NCBI GenBank assembly: GCA_020161695.1
Contig: JAIUOO010000003.1
Location: 1 to 64,000, forward strand
Source: Pseudomonadota bacterium
GTDB lineage: Bacteria > Pseudomonadota > Alphaproteobacteria > Rhizobiales > Phreatobacteraceae
Direction of reading: 5' to 3'
Length of the DNA: 64,000 bases
The notes beneath the pieces were generated by a model. That model searched no databases. It was not told where the DNA came from and saw only the letters and a program-made list of their open reading frames with translations. The translations under genes and the position numbers were made by a program. This document shows, piece after piece, positions 34,553 to 43,920 of the stretch; positions within the stretch are counted from its first letter, which is position 1; every line of letters begins with the position of its first letter.

Positions 34553-36196
34553 ATGTCGGCAACCCAGGTCATTATCCGCCTTCTCGGCGATGTGGCGCTG
34601 CTCCTCTGGGGCATCCACATGGTTCACACCGGCGTCATGCGGGCGCTGGGTGGAGAGGTGCGGCGCGTTCTCGAACGCGGCCTCAAGAACCGCGGCTACG
34701 CATTCCTGTCGGGCGTCGCGGTCACCACGGCCTTGCAGAGCAGCACCGCGACTGGACTGCTGGCGACGTCCTTCGCGGCCGACGGCGCGGTGAAGCTGGT
34801 TCCGGCCCTCGCCCTGATGCTCGGCGCCAATGTCGGCACGGCGCTGATCGTCCAGATTTTCTCCTTCGACGTCTCGCTGATCTTCCCGCTGTTCATCCTG
34901 GCCGGCCTGATCGCGTTCAAGCAGAGCCAGCGGACCAAGGTGCGCGATCTCGGCCGCGCCGCCATCGGGCTCGGCCTGATGCTGCTGGCATTGCATCTGC
35001 TGGCCGAGACGATGCGCCCCGTGGAGGGCGCCGTGGCGGTGCGGGAACTGTTCGCGGCGCTGACCCGCGATCCGCTTCTGAACCTTGCCATCGCGGCCCT
35101 GCTGACCTGGGCGGTTCATTCCAGCGTCGTCGTCGTCCTGTTCGTCATGTCGATGCTCGCGGCCGATGTCGTCGCCGCTCCCGCAGCGCTTGCCATGGTG
35201 CTCGGCGCCAATCTCGGCTCGGCGCTCAACCCGGTTCTGGAGAGCGCAGGCAGCGACCCCGCGCGGCTGCGCCTCGCCGTGGGCAATCTCGTCAACCGCG
35301 CGGCCGGCTGCGCCGTGGCGCTGCCCTTCCTGCCAGAGATCGCCGGGCTGCTGGCGCGCGCCGGCCTTGCCGGCGGCGCGGCGGCGAGTGGCTTTCACCT
35401 CGCCTTCAACCTCGCGCTCGCCGCGACCTTCATCGGCGTCCTGCCGCCGCTGGCGCGGCTCCTGACCCGGCTGTTCCCCGACGCGATCCGGCCGGATGAT
35501 CCCGCAACGCCGAAATATCTGTCGCCATCGGCCATCGACACCCCATCGGTCGCGCTCGCCAATGCAGTCCGCGAGACGCTGCGCATGACCGATGTCGTCG
35601 AAGCCATGATCCGCGGTTCGCAGGACGTCTTCCAGAATGCCGACCGCAAGGGCGTCGCGGAGGTCGCGCGGATGGACAACATCCTCGATCGCCTGCACGC
35701 CAGCATCGAGCGCTATCTCGCCTCCGTCGACGGCGAGGCGCTGAACGAAGCCGAGGCGCGTCGCCAGTCCGACATCCTCGCCTTCGCGATCAACCTCGAA
35801 CATGCCGGCGACGTCGTCGAGAAGAGCCTGATGAAGCTCGCCTCCAAGCAGATCAGGAATCGCATCGCCCTGCCGGCGGAGGCGCTGGACGAGATCGGCC
35901 AGATGCATGCCCGCCTGCTGGAGGATCTGCAGCTCGCAGTCGCGGTCTTCACCTCTGGCGATGTCGCGGCGGCAAGACGGCTGGTCGAGGACAAGGAGTT
36001 CTACCGCCTGCAGGAGCGCGCGGCGACCGACCGTCACTTTGCGCGCGTGCGCCGCGGCGATGCCTGGACCTACGAACTGTCCGGCATCCATCTCGACATC
36101 CTGCGCGACCTGAAGCGTGTCTCGGCCCACATCATCGCAACGGCCTATCCGCTGCTCGAGCAGAGCGAGATGCTGCGCCGCAGCCGCCTGACCTGA
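34553..36196 (+). CDS. Na/Pi cotransporter family protein (PNaS) with PhoU-like domain
   Basis: A 547-aa protein. Residues 1-310 hold about eight membrane helices with the two inverted Na/Pi repeats: TALQSSTATGLL then LMLGANVGTALIVQ, and AVHSSVVVVLF then MVLGANLGSALNPVL. The first repeat keeps the QSS triplet; the second has HSS. The C-terminal 200 residues are helical and PhoU-like (NLEHAGDVVEKSLMKLASKQ). Members carry phosphate or related anions, or influence phosphate balance. The start at 34553 is the first Met before the first helix. Confidence 0.92.
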   Translation: MSATQVIIRLLGDVALLLWGIHMVHTGVMRALGGEVRRVLERGLKNRGYAFLSGVAVTTALQSSTATGLLATSFAADGAVKLVPALALMLGANVGTALIVQIFSFDVSLIFPLFILAGLIAFKQSQRTKVRDLGRAAIGLGLMLLALHLLAETMRPVEGAVAVRELFAALTRDPLLNLAIAALLTWAVHSSVVVVLFVMSMLAADVVAAPAALAMVLGANLGSALNPVLESAGSDPARLRLAVGNLVNRAAGCAVALPFLPEIAGLLARAGLAGGAAASGFHLAFNLALAATFIGVLPPLARLLTRLFPDAIRPDDPATPKYLSPSAIDTPSVALANAVRETLRMTDVVEAMIRGSQDVFQNADRKGVAEVARMDNILDRLHASIERYLASVDGEALNEAEARRQSDILAFAINLEHAGDVVEKSLMKLASKQIRNRIALPAEALDEIGQMHARLLEDLQLAVAVFTSGDVAAARRLVEDKEFYRLQERAATDRHFARVRRGDAWTYELSGIHLDILRDLKRVSAHIIATAYPLLEQSEMLRRSRLT

Positions 36197-36564
36197 CGCC
36201 CCTTGCATTCCCGGGAACCATCCCCATCTAGGCTCCAAGGCTGAACAGGCCCGTGCCCATGCGGTTCGGGCCGGCAATGGTCCTCCCCCTCCGGAACCTT
36301 TGTCGACCGATCGCGTTGAGAAGCGCGAGGCCGGTTCTTCGCGTGACCGATGGCCGCCCCTTCCGGCAGGCTTTCACCGCGCCAAGCGTTCAGCCCGAGA
36401 CGCGAGATCACCTCATTCAGCCGACCGCGGATGTAACGGCGGCAAGAGGGTGGTCCCGCGTCGACAAATTCTGTATGACGCGAACCCTGGCATTTGGCGG
36501 CATTGCCGCCCGAGCCGGGGTTTTCTGTGCCGGACCGCCGGCGCACCGACGGAGAAGCCAGCCT
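36197..36564 (+). other. 368-bp gene-free leader region upstream of infA-like gene
   Basis: No convincing gene is seen. The frame of the IF-1 gene stays open back to 36253, but that part has no resemblance to IF-1. A small hairpin GGCGGC-ATT-GCCGCC is at 36496-36510, 55 bases before the start codon. The region should hold the infA promoter and a 5' untranslated leader. No riboswitch pattern was recognised. Confidence 0.5.
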
Positions 36565-36849
36565 ATGGCGAAGGAAGACGTCCTCAATTTCGAAGGCCGG
36601 GTGACCGAAGTCATGCCCGACGCGCGCTTTCGCGTCGAACTCGACAACGGCCACATGGTCATCGTCTACACGGCCGGAAAAATGAAGAAGAACCGGATCA
36701 AGACGCTGGTCGGCGACCGCGTGACGGTGGAGATGACGCCCTACGACCTCGACAAGGGCCGTCTGGTGTTCCGTCACAAGGGCGATGCTCCGCCCCCCGG
36801 CCCGCGCCCCGGCGGTGCCCGTCCCGGCGGCCCGCAGCGCCGTCGCTGA
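36565..36849 (+). CDS. infA: Translation initiation factor IF-1, divergent form with basic tail
   Basis: A 94-aa OB-fold protein. The first 72 residues match IF-1: [20 protein letters not shown], then HTAGKMRKN-like [18 protein letters not shown], and [13 protein letters not shown]-1 binds the ribosomal A site during initiation. The remaining 22 residues (Pro/Gly-rich, ending [12 protein letters not shown]) are an extension that standard 72-aa bacterial IF-1 lacks. Some alphaproteobacteria carry a second IF-1 of this kind besides the normal one, so this may be an accessory copy. Whether a second infA exists cannot be seen here. Confidence 0.9.
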   Translation: MAKEDVLNFEGRVTEVMPDARFRVELDNGHMVIVYTAGKMKKNRIKTLVGDRVTVEMTPYDLDKGRLVFRHKGDAPPPGPRPGGARPGGPQRRR

Positions 36850-36937
36850 TCCGCTTCGCGCGCGCCGCCCCGTGAGCGGCGCCGACAGCCCGACACGGCG
36901 ACCACGAGCGGTCGCCGCTTGCCGTTACGGGCCTTCC

Positions 36938-37828
36938 ATGTCTTCAAGCGCCGGCATCTCGTCCCGCTCCGCCACCCTGCTCGGGTTCGGCGCCATCGGC
37001 CTGTGGGGGCTTCTCGCCCTGTTCACCGCCGCGTCGGGACAGATCCCCCCGTTCCAGCTGACCGCGATGACCTTTGCGCTCGGCGGCAGCGTGGGATTGG
37101 CCGTAGTGGCGACGCGACCCGGCGGTCTGCGGCTGCTCGCCCAGCCCCCCATCGTCTGGCTGCACGGACTGGCGGGACTGTTCGGCTATCACGCGCTCTA
37201 TTTCACCGCCCTGCGTTATGCGCCGGCGGCCGAGGCGAACCTCCTCAACTATCTCTGGCCGCTGCTGATCGTCGTGTTCTCGGCGCTGCTGCCGGGCCAG
37301 CGCCTGAAACCCCACCACATCCTCGGCGCCCTGCTCGGTCTCGCCGGCACCGTGCTGCTGATCGCCGGCCGTGGCGGCCTGGGCGGCGGCTTCGACCCCG
37401 CCCACCTCCCCGGCTATGTGGCGGCGGTCGGCTGCGCGCTGTTCTGGTCGGTCTATTCGGTGACCGCGCGGCTCCTCCCCGGCGTGCCGACCGAGGCGGT
37501 GGCCGGCTTCTGCCTTGGAACCGCGCTGCTTGCCTTCCTCTGCCATCTCGCGCTGGAGACGAGCGTCTGGCCGGCGGGCGCGATGGAATGGGCGGCCGTC
37601 GTCACCCTCGGCCTCGGGCCGGTGGGCGCCGCCTTCTATCTCTGGGACAATGGCATGAAGCGCGGCGACATCCAGATTCTGGGCGCCGCGAGCTATGCCG
37701 CGCCGGTGCTCTCGACCCTGGCGCTGGTCGCCTTCGGCTTCGCGCAGCCGAGCCTCGTTCTCGCTGTTTCGGTCGCGCTGATCGTCGCCGGCTCCGTGAT
37801 TGCGGCGCGGGACCTGATCCGGCGCTGA
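36938..37828 (+). CDS. EamA/DMT-family transporter
   Basis: A 296-aa protein with ten hydrophobic segments arranged as two EamA repeats. Blocks such as GLFGYHALYFTALRYAPAAE, NLLNYLWPLLIVVFSALLPG, and GPVGAAFYLWDNGMKRGDIQ are typical of the drug/metabolite (RhaT/YdcZ-like) exporters. The C-terminal half ends with GAASYAAPVLSTLALVAFGF. Substrates in this family are amino acids and other small metabolites. The ATG at 36938 is the first that precedes the first helix. Confidence 0.9.
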   Translation: MSSSAGISSRSATLLGFGAIGLWGLLALFTAASGQIPPFQLTAMTFALGGSVGLAVVATRPGGLRLLAQPPIVWLHGLAGLFGYHALYFTALRYAPAAEANLLNYLWPLLIVVFSALLPGQRLKPHHILGALLGLAGTVLLIAGRGGLGGGFDPAHLPGYVAAVGCALFWSVYSVTARLLPGVPTEAVAGFCLGTALLAFLCHLALETSVWPAGAMEWAAVVTLGLGPVGAAFYLWDNGMKRGDIQILGAASYAAPVLSTLALVAFGFAQPSLVLAVSVALIVAGSVIAARDLIRR

Positions 37829-37859
37829 GGCAAGCGCTGCTCCGCCACACCGCCTTTCA

Positions 37860-37951
37860 CGTCATGGCGGGGCTTGTCCCGGCCATCCACGTCTTGAACG
37901 TCAGCCCCTGAAAGTCAGTCGTGGATGCCCGGCCCAAGGCCGGGCATGACG
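37860..37951. repeat. Dispersed 90-bp palindromic repeat, copy 3
   Basis: The same family as at 31136, slightly longer (92 bp) with a different spacer (GAACGTCAGCCCCTGAAAG). Outer arms CGTCATG and CATGACG are kept. It sits between two convergent genes, 31 bp after the EamA stop and 16 bp from the GNAT stop. Confidence 0.92.
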
Positions 37952-37967
37952 GGTTGGGAAAACTGGT

Positions 37968-38744
37968 TCAGGCGGCCGCCGGCGGGCGGCGACACCAGTA
38001 GCGGTAGACCTCGGAGAAGCCGAGCCGCGCATAGAGCGCCTGCGCCTTCGCATTGGCCTCGCGCACCTGCAGATAGGCCGTGCCGGCCCCCTTCGAACGG
38101 CCCCAGTGCAGCAGCGACGTGACCATCCGCGCCCCGACGCCGCTACCGCGCGCGGCCGGCGACACCGCGAGATCGTAGAGCCCGACATAGCCGCGCTCGG
38201 CGACCGCAATGCCGTAGCCGAGCGGCTGCTTGTCGACATAGACGGTGGCGAAGGCAGCCTCGACGCGGATGTTCGAAACGATGGCCGCCAGCATGTCGCG
38301 CTGCCAGTCGGCGAGCTCGTAGGCCGCCGCCGCGCCTTCGATCCATGCGTCGGATGGCTCCTCCGCCATGACGACGGCGGCCGTGCCCGCGCCCTGGAGC
38401 TTGACGCGATCCTTCAGCGAAGCGGTCATCACCATGGTCGGATCGTAGAAGGTCCAGCCGGCCGCTTCGAGCGCCGCGTCGGTGCCCTCGGACGACAGTG
38501 GCGTGACACGCACCATCGGTTCGATGCCCGCCCGGCGATAGACAGCCTTCACGATGCGAGCGAGCTCGTCGGCCGGCAGGGTCGAGGGATGCAGCTGGCT
38601 CGCCGCATTGGAACGCTTGGTGTGGCCGCCGGCCATCCGCAGCAGCCAGCCATCGACATGGATCGTCTGGAGCGCCGGCCAGGCATTGAACAGCCGCTCC
38701 TCCAGATCGCGGACGAGGCCGATATCGGTGGTGGTCTCGGTCAT
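37968..38744 (-). CDS. GNAT-family N-acetyltransferase
   Basis: A 258-aa protein whose C-terminal half is a GNAT domain. The acetyl-CoA loop is seen in LYDLAVSPAARGSGVGARMV (R-x2-G-x-G/A type), followed by YLQVREANAKAQALYARLGF, the usual C-terminal helix. The N-terminal 110 residues (VRDLEERLFNAWPALQTIHV, then RSNAASQLHPSTLP) form a second, degenerate acetyltransferase-like half, as in double-GNAT proteins. The acceptor substrate is unknown. It is the last gene of the minus-strand cluster, 16 bp after the cupin gene. Confidence 0.88.
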   Translation of the reverse strand: MTETTTDIGLVRDLEERLFNAWPALQTIHVDGWLLRMAGGHTKRSNAASQLHPSTLPADELARIVKAVYRRAGIEPMVRVTPLSSEGTDAALEAAGWTFYDPTMVMTASLKDRVKLQGAGTAAVVMAEEPSDAWIEGAAAAYELADWQRDMLAAIVSNIRVEAAFATVYVDKQPLGYGIAVAERGYVGLYDLAVSPAARGSGVGARMVTSLLHWGRSKGAGTAYLQVREANAKAQALYARLGFSEVYRYWCRRPPAAA

Positions 38745-38760
38745 GGGAAGCCCGCAGCGG

Positions 38761-39186
38761 TCAGGAGCCCGGCTGCCAGCCGGGGGCGGCCAGCACGAAG
38801 CCGGCGAAATCGAAGCCGGGCGCAACGGTGCAGCCGACCAGCGTCCAGTCGCCAAGGCTTTCCGCCGCCTGCCAGTGATGCGGCGGCACGACGCCTTGCG
38901 GCCGCTGGCCGTTGGCGAGGTCGGCGCCCAGCACGTGGTCGGTGGCGGGTCCGGCATCGCCCCGCGCAATCGAGAGCCGGAGCGGCGCGCCGGCGTGCCA
39001 GTGCCAGACTTCCGTCGCATCGACCCTGTGCCAGTGCGAGCGCTCGCCGCGCTTCAGGAGGAAGTAGATCGCGGTGGATGCCGCCCGGCCGCCCTCGCCC
39101 GCCGCATCGCGAAACGTCTCGCGGAAATGACCGCCCTCGGGGTGCGGTTTCAGGTCGAGCAGGGCGATGATCTGGTCGGCGGTCAT
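38761..39186 (-). CDS. Cupin family protein (DUF985)
   Basis: A 141-aa cupin of the DUF985 type. It begins IIALLDLKPHPEGGHFRETF and contains TAIYFLLKRGERSHWHRVDA and TEVWHWHAGAPLRLSIA, with several His that could bind a metal. The block VPPHHWQAAESLGDWTLVGC is also standard. Function is not established for the family. The start codon is 3 bp after the tyrC stop, so the two are probably co-translated. Confidence 0.9.
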   Translation of the reverse strand: MTADQIIALLDLKPHPEGGHFRETFRDAAGEGGRAASTAIYFLLKRGERSHWHRVDATEVWHWHAGAPLRLSIARGDAGPATDHVLGADLANGQRPQGVVPPHHWQAAESLGDWTLVGCTVAPGFDFAGFVLAAPGWQPGS

Positions 39187-39189
39187 CGG

Positions 39190-40110
39190 CTATTTCCGGC
39201 CGCGACCGAAATCCGGATCGGCCGTGTCCTGCCGCTGGTCGATGATCGAGCGGCGGATCGCGCGCGTCCGCGTGAACAGGTCGAACAGCTGGTCGCCCTG
39301 CCCCCAGCGGATGTTGCGCTGAAGCGCGATCAGGTCCTCGGTGAATCGCCCGAGCACCTCCAGCACCGCCTCCTTGTTGTGGAGGAAGACATCGCGCCAC
39401 ATGGTCGGATCGGAGGCCGCGATGCGCGTGAAGTCGCGGAAGCCGCCGGCCGAGAACTTGATTACCTCGCTCTCGGTAACCTGCTCGAGGTCGGAGGCCG
39501 TGCCGACGATGTTGTAGGCGATCAGGTGCGGCACGTGGCTGGTGATGGCGAGGACGAGATCGTGATGGTCAGGTGCCATCACCTCGGTCTTCGATCCCAG
39601 CGCCTGCCAGAAGGCCGCGACCCTGTCGACGGCGGCGGGATCTGCCCCCTCCGTCGGCGTGATGATGCACCAGCGGCCGTGGAACAGCTCCGGGAACCCG
39701 GAATCCGGCCCCGAATGTTCGGTTCCCGCCACCGGATGGGCTGGAATGAGCTGCACGCCCTGCGGCATGTGCGGCGCCATCTGCGCGACGATCGAGCCCT
39801 TGGTGGAGCCGACGTCGGAAACGATGGCGCCGGGCTTCAGGTGCGGTCCGATGACCTCGGCGACCGCGCCCATAGCGCCGACCGGGACGCAGGCGATCAC
39901 GAGGTCGGCGTTCTCGACCGCCGCGCCAAGATCGGTCGTCGCCTCATCGGCAATGCCGAGCTCCCTGACACGGGCCACCACCGCTTCCGAGCGGTCGGCA
40001 GCGACCACATGGGCCGCGACGGGAACCTGCCTCAGGGCGCGCGCGATCGACGAGCCGATCAGCCCGAGGCCGATCAGCGTCACCTTGTCGAAATGGGTCT
40101 CCGTGCTCAC
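39190..40110 (-). CDS. Prephenate/arogenate dehydrogenase family protein
   Basis: A 306-aa NAD(P)-dependent enzyme of the TyrA/TyrC type that makes tyrosine precursors by oxidative decarboxylation. The Rossmann motif is [17 protein letters not shown]. The family blocks follow: [40 protein letters not shown], and [23 protein letters not shown] at 40110 overlaps the hisC stop by 4 bp (GTGA). Arogenate or prephenate use cannot be separated by eye. The gene fits between hisC and the cupin in an aromatic-amino-acid cluster. Confidence 0.95.
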   Translation of the reverse strand: MSTETHFDKVTLIGLGLIGSSIARALRQVPVAAHVVAADRSEAVVARVRELGIADEATTDLGAAVENADLVIACVPVGAMGAVAEVIGPHLKPGAIVSDVGSTKGSIVAQMAPHMPQGVQLIPAHPVAGTEHSGPDSGFPELFHGRWCIITPTEGADPAAVDRVAAFWQALGSKTEVMAPDHHDLVLAITSHVPHLIAYNIVGTASDLEQVTESEVIKFSAGGFRDFTRIAASDPTMWRDVFLHNKEAVLEVLGRFTEDLIALQRNIRWGQGDQLFDLFTRTRAIRRSIIDQRQDTADPDFGRGRK

Positions 40111-41210
40111 CGCTTCATGAACTCGGCGAGCGAGGCGACGAGATGGCGGTTCGCCTCCTCGGAACCGACGGTAAGCCGCAGCGCGTCGGGGAGGCCGTAG
40201 GCCGCGACCCGCCGCAGCACGAGACCCCTGGAGACGAGGAATGCGTCAGCCTCGCCAGCGGTCCTGCCGGCATCCCGGGGGAAGTGGATCAGCAGGAAAT
40301 TGCCGACCGAAGGCGTCACCTTGAGCCCGAGCTTGCCGATCTCGGCGGTCAGCCAGGGCAGCCAGGTCTCGTTGAACTCGACGGCCTTCTGGACGAAGGC
40401 CTGATCCTCGATTGCGGCGGCGCCGGCGGCAATGGCCGCGGCATTGACGTTGAACGGGCCGCGAATGCGGTTCACCGCGTCGATCAGGTGCGCCGGGCCG
40501 ACCATCCAGCCGATGCGCAGCGCCGCAAGGCCGTAGATCTTCGAGAAGGTGCGCGTCATCACGACGTTCTCGTTCGAGGCCACGAGTTCGAGGCCGCTCT
40601 CGTAGTCGTTGCGGCGGACATATTCCGCGTAGGCCGCATCGAGGATCAGCAGCACGTTCTTGGGCAGCCCGGCATGCAGGCGCTTGACCTCGTCGAACGG
40701 GATGTAGGTGCCGGTCGGATTGTTGGGGTTGGCGAGATAGACGATCTTGGTCTTCGGCGTCACCGCCTTCAGGATCGCATCGACATCGGACGTGAGATCC
40801 TTTTCTGGCACCACGACGGGGGTGCCGCCGGCCGCGAGGATGGCGATCTTGTAGACGAGGAAGCCGTGCTCGGTGAACACGCCCTCGTCGCCCGGTCCGA
40901 TATAGGCATTGGTCAGGAGCGACAGCAGCTCGTCCGAGCCGGAGCCGCACAGGATGCGCTCGGGATCGAGGCCGTAGAGCTTGCCGATGGCCTCGCGCAG
41001 CACTGCTGAGGAGCCCTCGGGATAGAGCTCCAGCTTGGACGCGATGTCGGCATAGGCCGCCTTCGCCCTGGGGCTCGGTCCGAGCGGCGTCTCGTTGGAG
41101 GAGAGCTTATGGACCTTGGCGACGCCCGGCGCGCCCGACTTGCCGGGCACATAGGCGTCGATGGCCATCACACCGGGACGGGGAACGGGACGCAGGACTT
41201 CGGAGCTCAT
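40107..41210 (-). CDS. hisC: Histidinol-phosphate aminotransferase
   Basis: A 367-aa class I/II PLP enzyme. The PLP-binding Lys is in [38 protein letters not shown] near the start and [20 protein letters not shown] are HisC hallmarks. It converts imidazole-acetol phosphate to histidinol phosphate; homologues next to tyrA also act on phenylpyruvate or prephenate, so the neighbours suggest a broad aromatic role. The ATG at 41210 begins the conserved N-terminus. Confidence 0.95.
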   Translation of the reverse strand: MSSEVLRPVPRPGVMAIDAYVPGKSGAPGVAKVHKLSSNETPLGPSPRAKAAYADIASKLELYPEGSSAVLREAIGKLYGLDPERILCGSGSDELLSLLTNAYIGPGDEGVFTEHGFLVYKIAILAAGGTPVVVPEKDLTSDVDAILKAVTPKTKIVYLANPNNPTGTYIPFDEVKRLHAGLPKNVLLILDAAYAEYVRRNDYESGLELVASNENVVMTRTFSKIYGLAALRIGWMVGPAHLIDAVNRIRGPFNVNAAAIAAGAAAIEDQAFVQKAVEFNETWLPWLTAEIGKLGLKVTPSVGNFLLIHFPRDAGRTAGEADAFLVSRGLVLRRVAAYGLPDALRLTVGSEEANRHLVASLAEFMKR

Positions 41211-41247
41211 GACGACACCGGATTGGGACGGACAGAAGGGAAAAATG

Positions 41248-42045
41248 TCAGGCCGCGATTGGCCTTGCGGTGTAACCGACCGTGCGGGCCGCTTCAACAG
41301 GAAGGCCCGAGGCCGCGTCGCGGGCGATCTCCTCCTCGGAGGCCTCGCGCGGTCCCCAGGCGAGGATATGATGCCGGGCGCCGGTATCGGCGCTGGCGAG
41401 CACCGCATCGACATGGACGGCCGGCGCGTGCGGCAGGGTCAGCGCGACCAGCCGCGTGTCGAGCCCGGCCGTGTCGATGGACGGATGGCCGATGACCAGC
41501 GCCTGCGGCGGCCGCGGGCTTGCCGCGCGGGCAATGGCGGGAGCGGTCGCCATGCCGATCGGCTGGTCCGGCAGGCCGAGCTTCTCCCACCAGGCTTCCT
41601 TGGCGGCACCGAGCCCGATCAGGCCGAGATCGCCGCGGTCGCGGCCGATGGCCGATATCACCGAGCCCGGGCTCGAATGCTTCACCAGCGGCACGCCAAA
41701 GCCGAAATGGAACCGCGCGAGCTCGCGGGCATTCTCCTGTTCCGGTCCCATCACGACATGGACCGAATGCGGCGCCTGCACATAGGTGAAGGTGGAGATG
41801 ATCTGCCGCCAGATCTGGACGATCAGTTCGACGGGCAGGATGCCCTTGTGCCGCTCGACCAGCGAGCGGACCACATCCGCCTCGCGGGCCGGCCGGAAGG
41901 CGGAGCCCGTCTCGGCGGTCTTCTTCACCTCGATCAGCGTCTCGATGATCTGGCCGCGCTCCATCAGCAGCGCATGCATGGCCTGATCGATTCGGTCGAT
42001 CTCGGCACGCAGGTCCGCGAGGTTCGGCTTGGTCGGTTCGCTCAT
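41248..42045 (-). CDS. Chorismate mutase (AroQ type) with C-terminal extension
   Basis: A 265-aa protein. Residues 8-90 are an AroQ helical chorismate mutase ([20 protein letters not shown], then [20 protein letters not shown]), which converts chorismate to prephenate. The remaining 170 residues begin [20 protein letters not shown] and have GDLGLIGLG. This looks like a much-changed prephenate-dehydratase-type domain, but the T-R-F catalytic motif is not visible. The extension may be regulatory or structural. It is 18 bp after ridA and 37 bp before hisC, in the same direction. Confidence 0.9.
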   Translation of the reverse strand: MSEPTKPNLADLRAEIDRIDQAMHALLMERGQIIETLIEVKKTAETGSAFRPAREADVVRSLVERHKGILPVELIVQIWRQIISTFTYVQAPHSVHVVMGPEQENARELARFHFGFGVPLVKHSSPGSVISAIGRDRGDLGLIGLGAAKEAWWEKLGLPDQPIGMATAPAIARAASPRPPQALVIGHPSIDTAGLDTRLVALTLPHAPAVHVDAVLASADTGARHHILAWGPREASEEEIARDAASGLPVEAARTVGYTARPIAA

Positions 42046-42063
42046 AGCCGGATGCTCATGGCG

Positions 42064-42477
42064 TCACGAGAACAGCGCGTCGGGCGCGGCCGTCGCCGGC
42101 ATGGCGGCGGTGACCTCGATCTCGATCTTCATTTCCGGCTTCAGGAGACCCGCCACCACCAGCAGCGTCGCCGCCGGGCGGATGTCGCCGAACATCTCGC
42201 CGAAGATCGGGAAGACCTTCTCGGCGTCCGCGGCTTCCGTGATGTAGTAGGTGGCGCGCACCACCTCGGCCATCGAGGTGCCCGCCTCGCGCAGCGTCGC
42301 GGCGATGGTCTTCAGGCAGTTGCGCGCCTGTTCCTCCACCGTCGGCGGCAGGGTCATGGTCGTGTAGTCGTAGCCGGTGGTGCCGGCGACGAAGACGAAG
42401 CCGCCCTGCACGACGGCCCGCGAATAACCCGCCGCCTTTTCGAACGGGGATCCCGTGGAGATCAGGCGGCGTTCCAT
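42064..42477 (-). CDS. RidA/YjgF-family protein
   Basis: A 137-aa Rid-family protein. Markers are ISTGSPFEKAAGYSRAVVQG, VFVAGTTGYDYTTMTLPPTV, EEQARNCLKTIAATLREAG, and the end LLVVAGLLKPEMKIEIEVTA. RidA-type members hydrolyse reactive enamine/imine intermediates from PLP enzymes. The usual catalytic Arg (in PMR/NxxR) is replaced or shifted here, so it may be another Rid subgroup. It is in line with leuD and the mutase. Confidence 0.88.
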   Translation of the reverse strand: MERRLISTGSPFEKAAGYSRAVVQGGFVFVAGTTGYDYTTMTLPPTVEEQARNCLKTIAATLREAGTSMAEVVRATYYITEAADAEKVFPIFGEMFGDIRPAATLLVVAGLLKPEMKIEIEVTAAMPATAAPDALFS

Positions 42478-42497
42478 GGCGGCATGTCCTTGCGCGG

Positions 42498-43103
42498 TTA
42501 CATCCAGGGCCGGGCTGCGCCGGCGGTGGTCTCGAATTCGTCGATCGCCTTGGCCTTGACCATGGTGAGGCCGATATCATCGAGGCCGTTGAGCAGGCAG
42601 TGCTTGCGGAACGGGTCGAGGTCGAACTTGATCGTGCCACCGTCGGGGCCGCGGATTTCCTGCGCCTCCAGATCGACGGTCAGCGTCGCGTTGGAACCAC
42701 GGTCGGCGTCCTCGAACAGCTTTTCCAGCTCTTCCGGCGTCACCTTGATCGGCAGGACGCCGTTCTTGAAGCAGTTATTGTAGAAGATGTCGGCGAACGA
42801 GGTGGAGATCACGCAGCGGATGCCGAAATCGAGCAGCGCCCAGGGGGCATGCTCGCGCGACGAGCCGCAGCCGAAATTGTCGCCCGCGACCAGAATCTGC
42901 GCTTGGCGATAGGCAGGCTTGTTCAGCACGAAGTCCGGGTTCTCCGAACCGTCGTCCTTGAAGCGCATCTCGGAGAATAGGCCGGCGCCAAGGCCGGTCC
43001 GCTTGATCGTCTTCAGATACTGCTTGGGGATGATCATGTCGGTATCGACATTGATCGTGCGCATCGGCGCAGCCACCCCGGTCAGCACGGTGAATTTCTG
43101 CAT
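42498..43103 (-). CDS. leuD: 3-isopropylmalate dehydratase small subunit
   Basis: A 201-aa protein, the usual length for LeuD. Characteristic motifs are [24 protein letters not shown] residues 16-35, the swivelling-domain [20 protein letters not shown], and [18 protein letters not shown]. With LeuC (not in this window) it isomerises 2- to 3-isopropylmalate in leucine synthesis. It heads the minus-strand run leuD-ridA-mutase-hisC-tyrC. Confidence 0.97.
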   Translation of the reverse strand: MQKFTVLTGVAAPMRTINVDTDMIIPKQYLKTIKRTGLGAGLFSEMRFKDDGSENPDFVLNKPAYRQAQILVAGDNFGCGSSREHAPWALLDFGIRCVISTSFADIFYNNCFKNGVLPIKVTPEELEKLFEDADRGSNATLTVDLEAQEIRGPDGGTIKFDLDPFRKHCLLNGLDDIGLTMVKAKAIDEFETTAGAARPWM

Positions 43104-43233
43104 GGGTTTCCCCCGTCAAGGCTCGTTGCCCGCGGATGTATCAGAGCCAAGACGTTACCTGCAAGGCGACAGACGGGCGGCCGGCTTGCGATCCGCGCCC
43201 GGCTCGCCGATATGGGCGGGACGGGAGAACATC

Positions 43234-43500
43234 ATGTCCGTCCACGCATCCATCACCGCCAAGCTCACGCAAGCCTTCGCCCCGACCGCGCTCGACGTCA
43301 TCGACGAGAGCGAAAACCACCGGGGCCATGGCGGCTGGCGGGAGGGCGGCGAGACCCATTTCCGCGTGAAGGTCGTCTCGGAGGCGTTCCACGGTCGCTC
43401 CCGCGTCGACCGTCACCGCATGGTCAATCAGGTGTTGGACGCCGAGCTGAAGGGTCGCGTCCATGCTCTTGCCATCGAGGCGCGCGCGCCGGGCGAATAG
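43234..43500 (+). CDS. BolA-family protein
   Basis: An 88-aa small BolA. DVIDESENHRGHGGWREGGE and THFRVKVVSEAFHGRSRVDR are diagnostic, with the conserved His of the helix-turn-helix-like part (HRMVNQVLDAELKGRVHALA). BolA proteins pair with monothiol glutaredoxins in Fe-S cluster handling and can bind DNA. It is divergent from leuD and convergent with mgsA (3-bp gap). Confidence 0.94.
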   Translation: MSVHASITAKLTQAFAPTALDVIDESENHRGHGGWREGGETHFRVKVVSEAFHGRSRVDRHRMVNQVLDAELKGRVHALAIEARAPGE

Positions 43501-43503
43501 GCA

Positions 43504-43884
43504 TCAGAACCCGGCGATCAGGCGATCCGCCGTCGCCAGGTTGCAGGCCATGGGCACGTCGTAGACCACGGCGAGCCGCGTCAGCGCCTTGACGTCGACA
43601 TCGTGCGGATGTGGCGACAGCGGATCGACCAGGAAGACCATCAACCCGATCCGCCCCTCGACGATCAGCGCGCCGATCTGCTGGTCGCCGCCGAGCGGAC
43701 CGCTTTTCATCAGGCTGATGTCAAGTTCCGGCATGTCCGCCTTGAGCAGCGAGCCCGTCGTGCCCGTGGCGACCAGCGCGTGGCGCGACAGCACGGCCCG
43801 GTGCCGGCGGGCCCAGGCGATCATGTCGGGCTTTTTCTGGTCGTGGGCGATCAGCGCGATCATGCGGTCGTCGGCGGTGGTCAT
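43504..43884 (-). CDS. mgsA: Methylglyoxal synthase
   Basis: A 126-aa enzyme that turns dihydroxyacetone phosphate into methylglyoxal and phosphate. It begins [20 protein letters not shown]; the phosphate-binding region [11 protein letters not shown] and the catalytic [17 protein letters not shown] are intact, as is [18 protein letters not shown]. It is 36 bp downstream of the CorC-type gene in the same direction, ending a run from aroK. Confidence 0.96.
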   Translation of the reverse strand: MTTADDRMIALIAHDQKKPDMIAWARRHRAVLSRHALVATGTTGSLLKADMPELDISLMKSGPLGGDQQIGALIVEGRIGLMVFLVDPLSPHPHDVDVKALTRLAVVYDVPMACNLATADRLIAGF

Positions 43885-43920
43885 GATCGCACCCTACAAC
43901 CTCTGGCCGCCGGAGGTCGA

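Noticed and set aside
36253..36564. Upstream extension of the IF-1 frame
   Set aside because: The additional 104 codons lack similarity to IF-1, and the ATG at 36565 matches the usual MAKE start.
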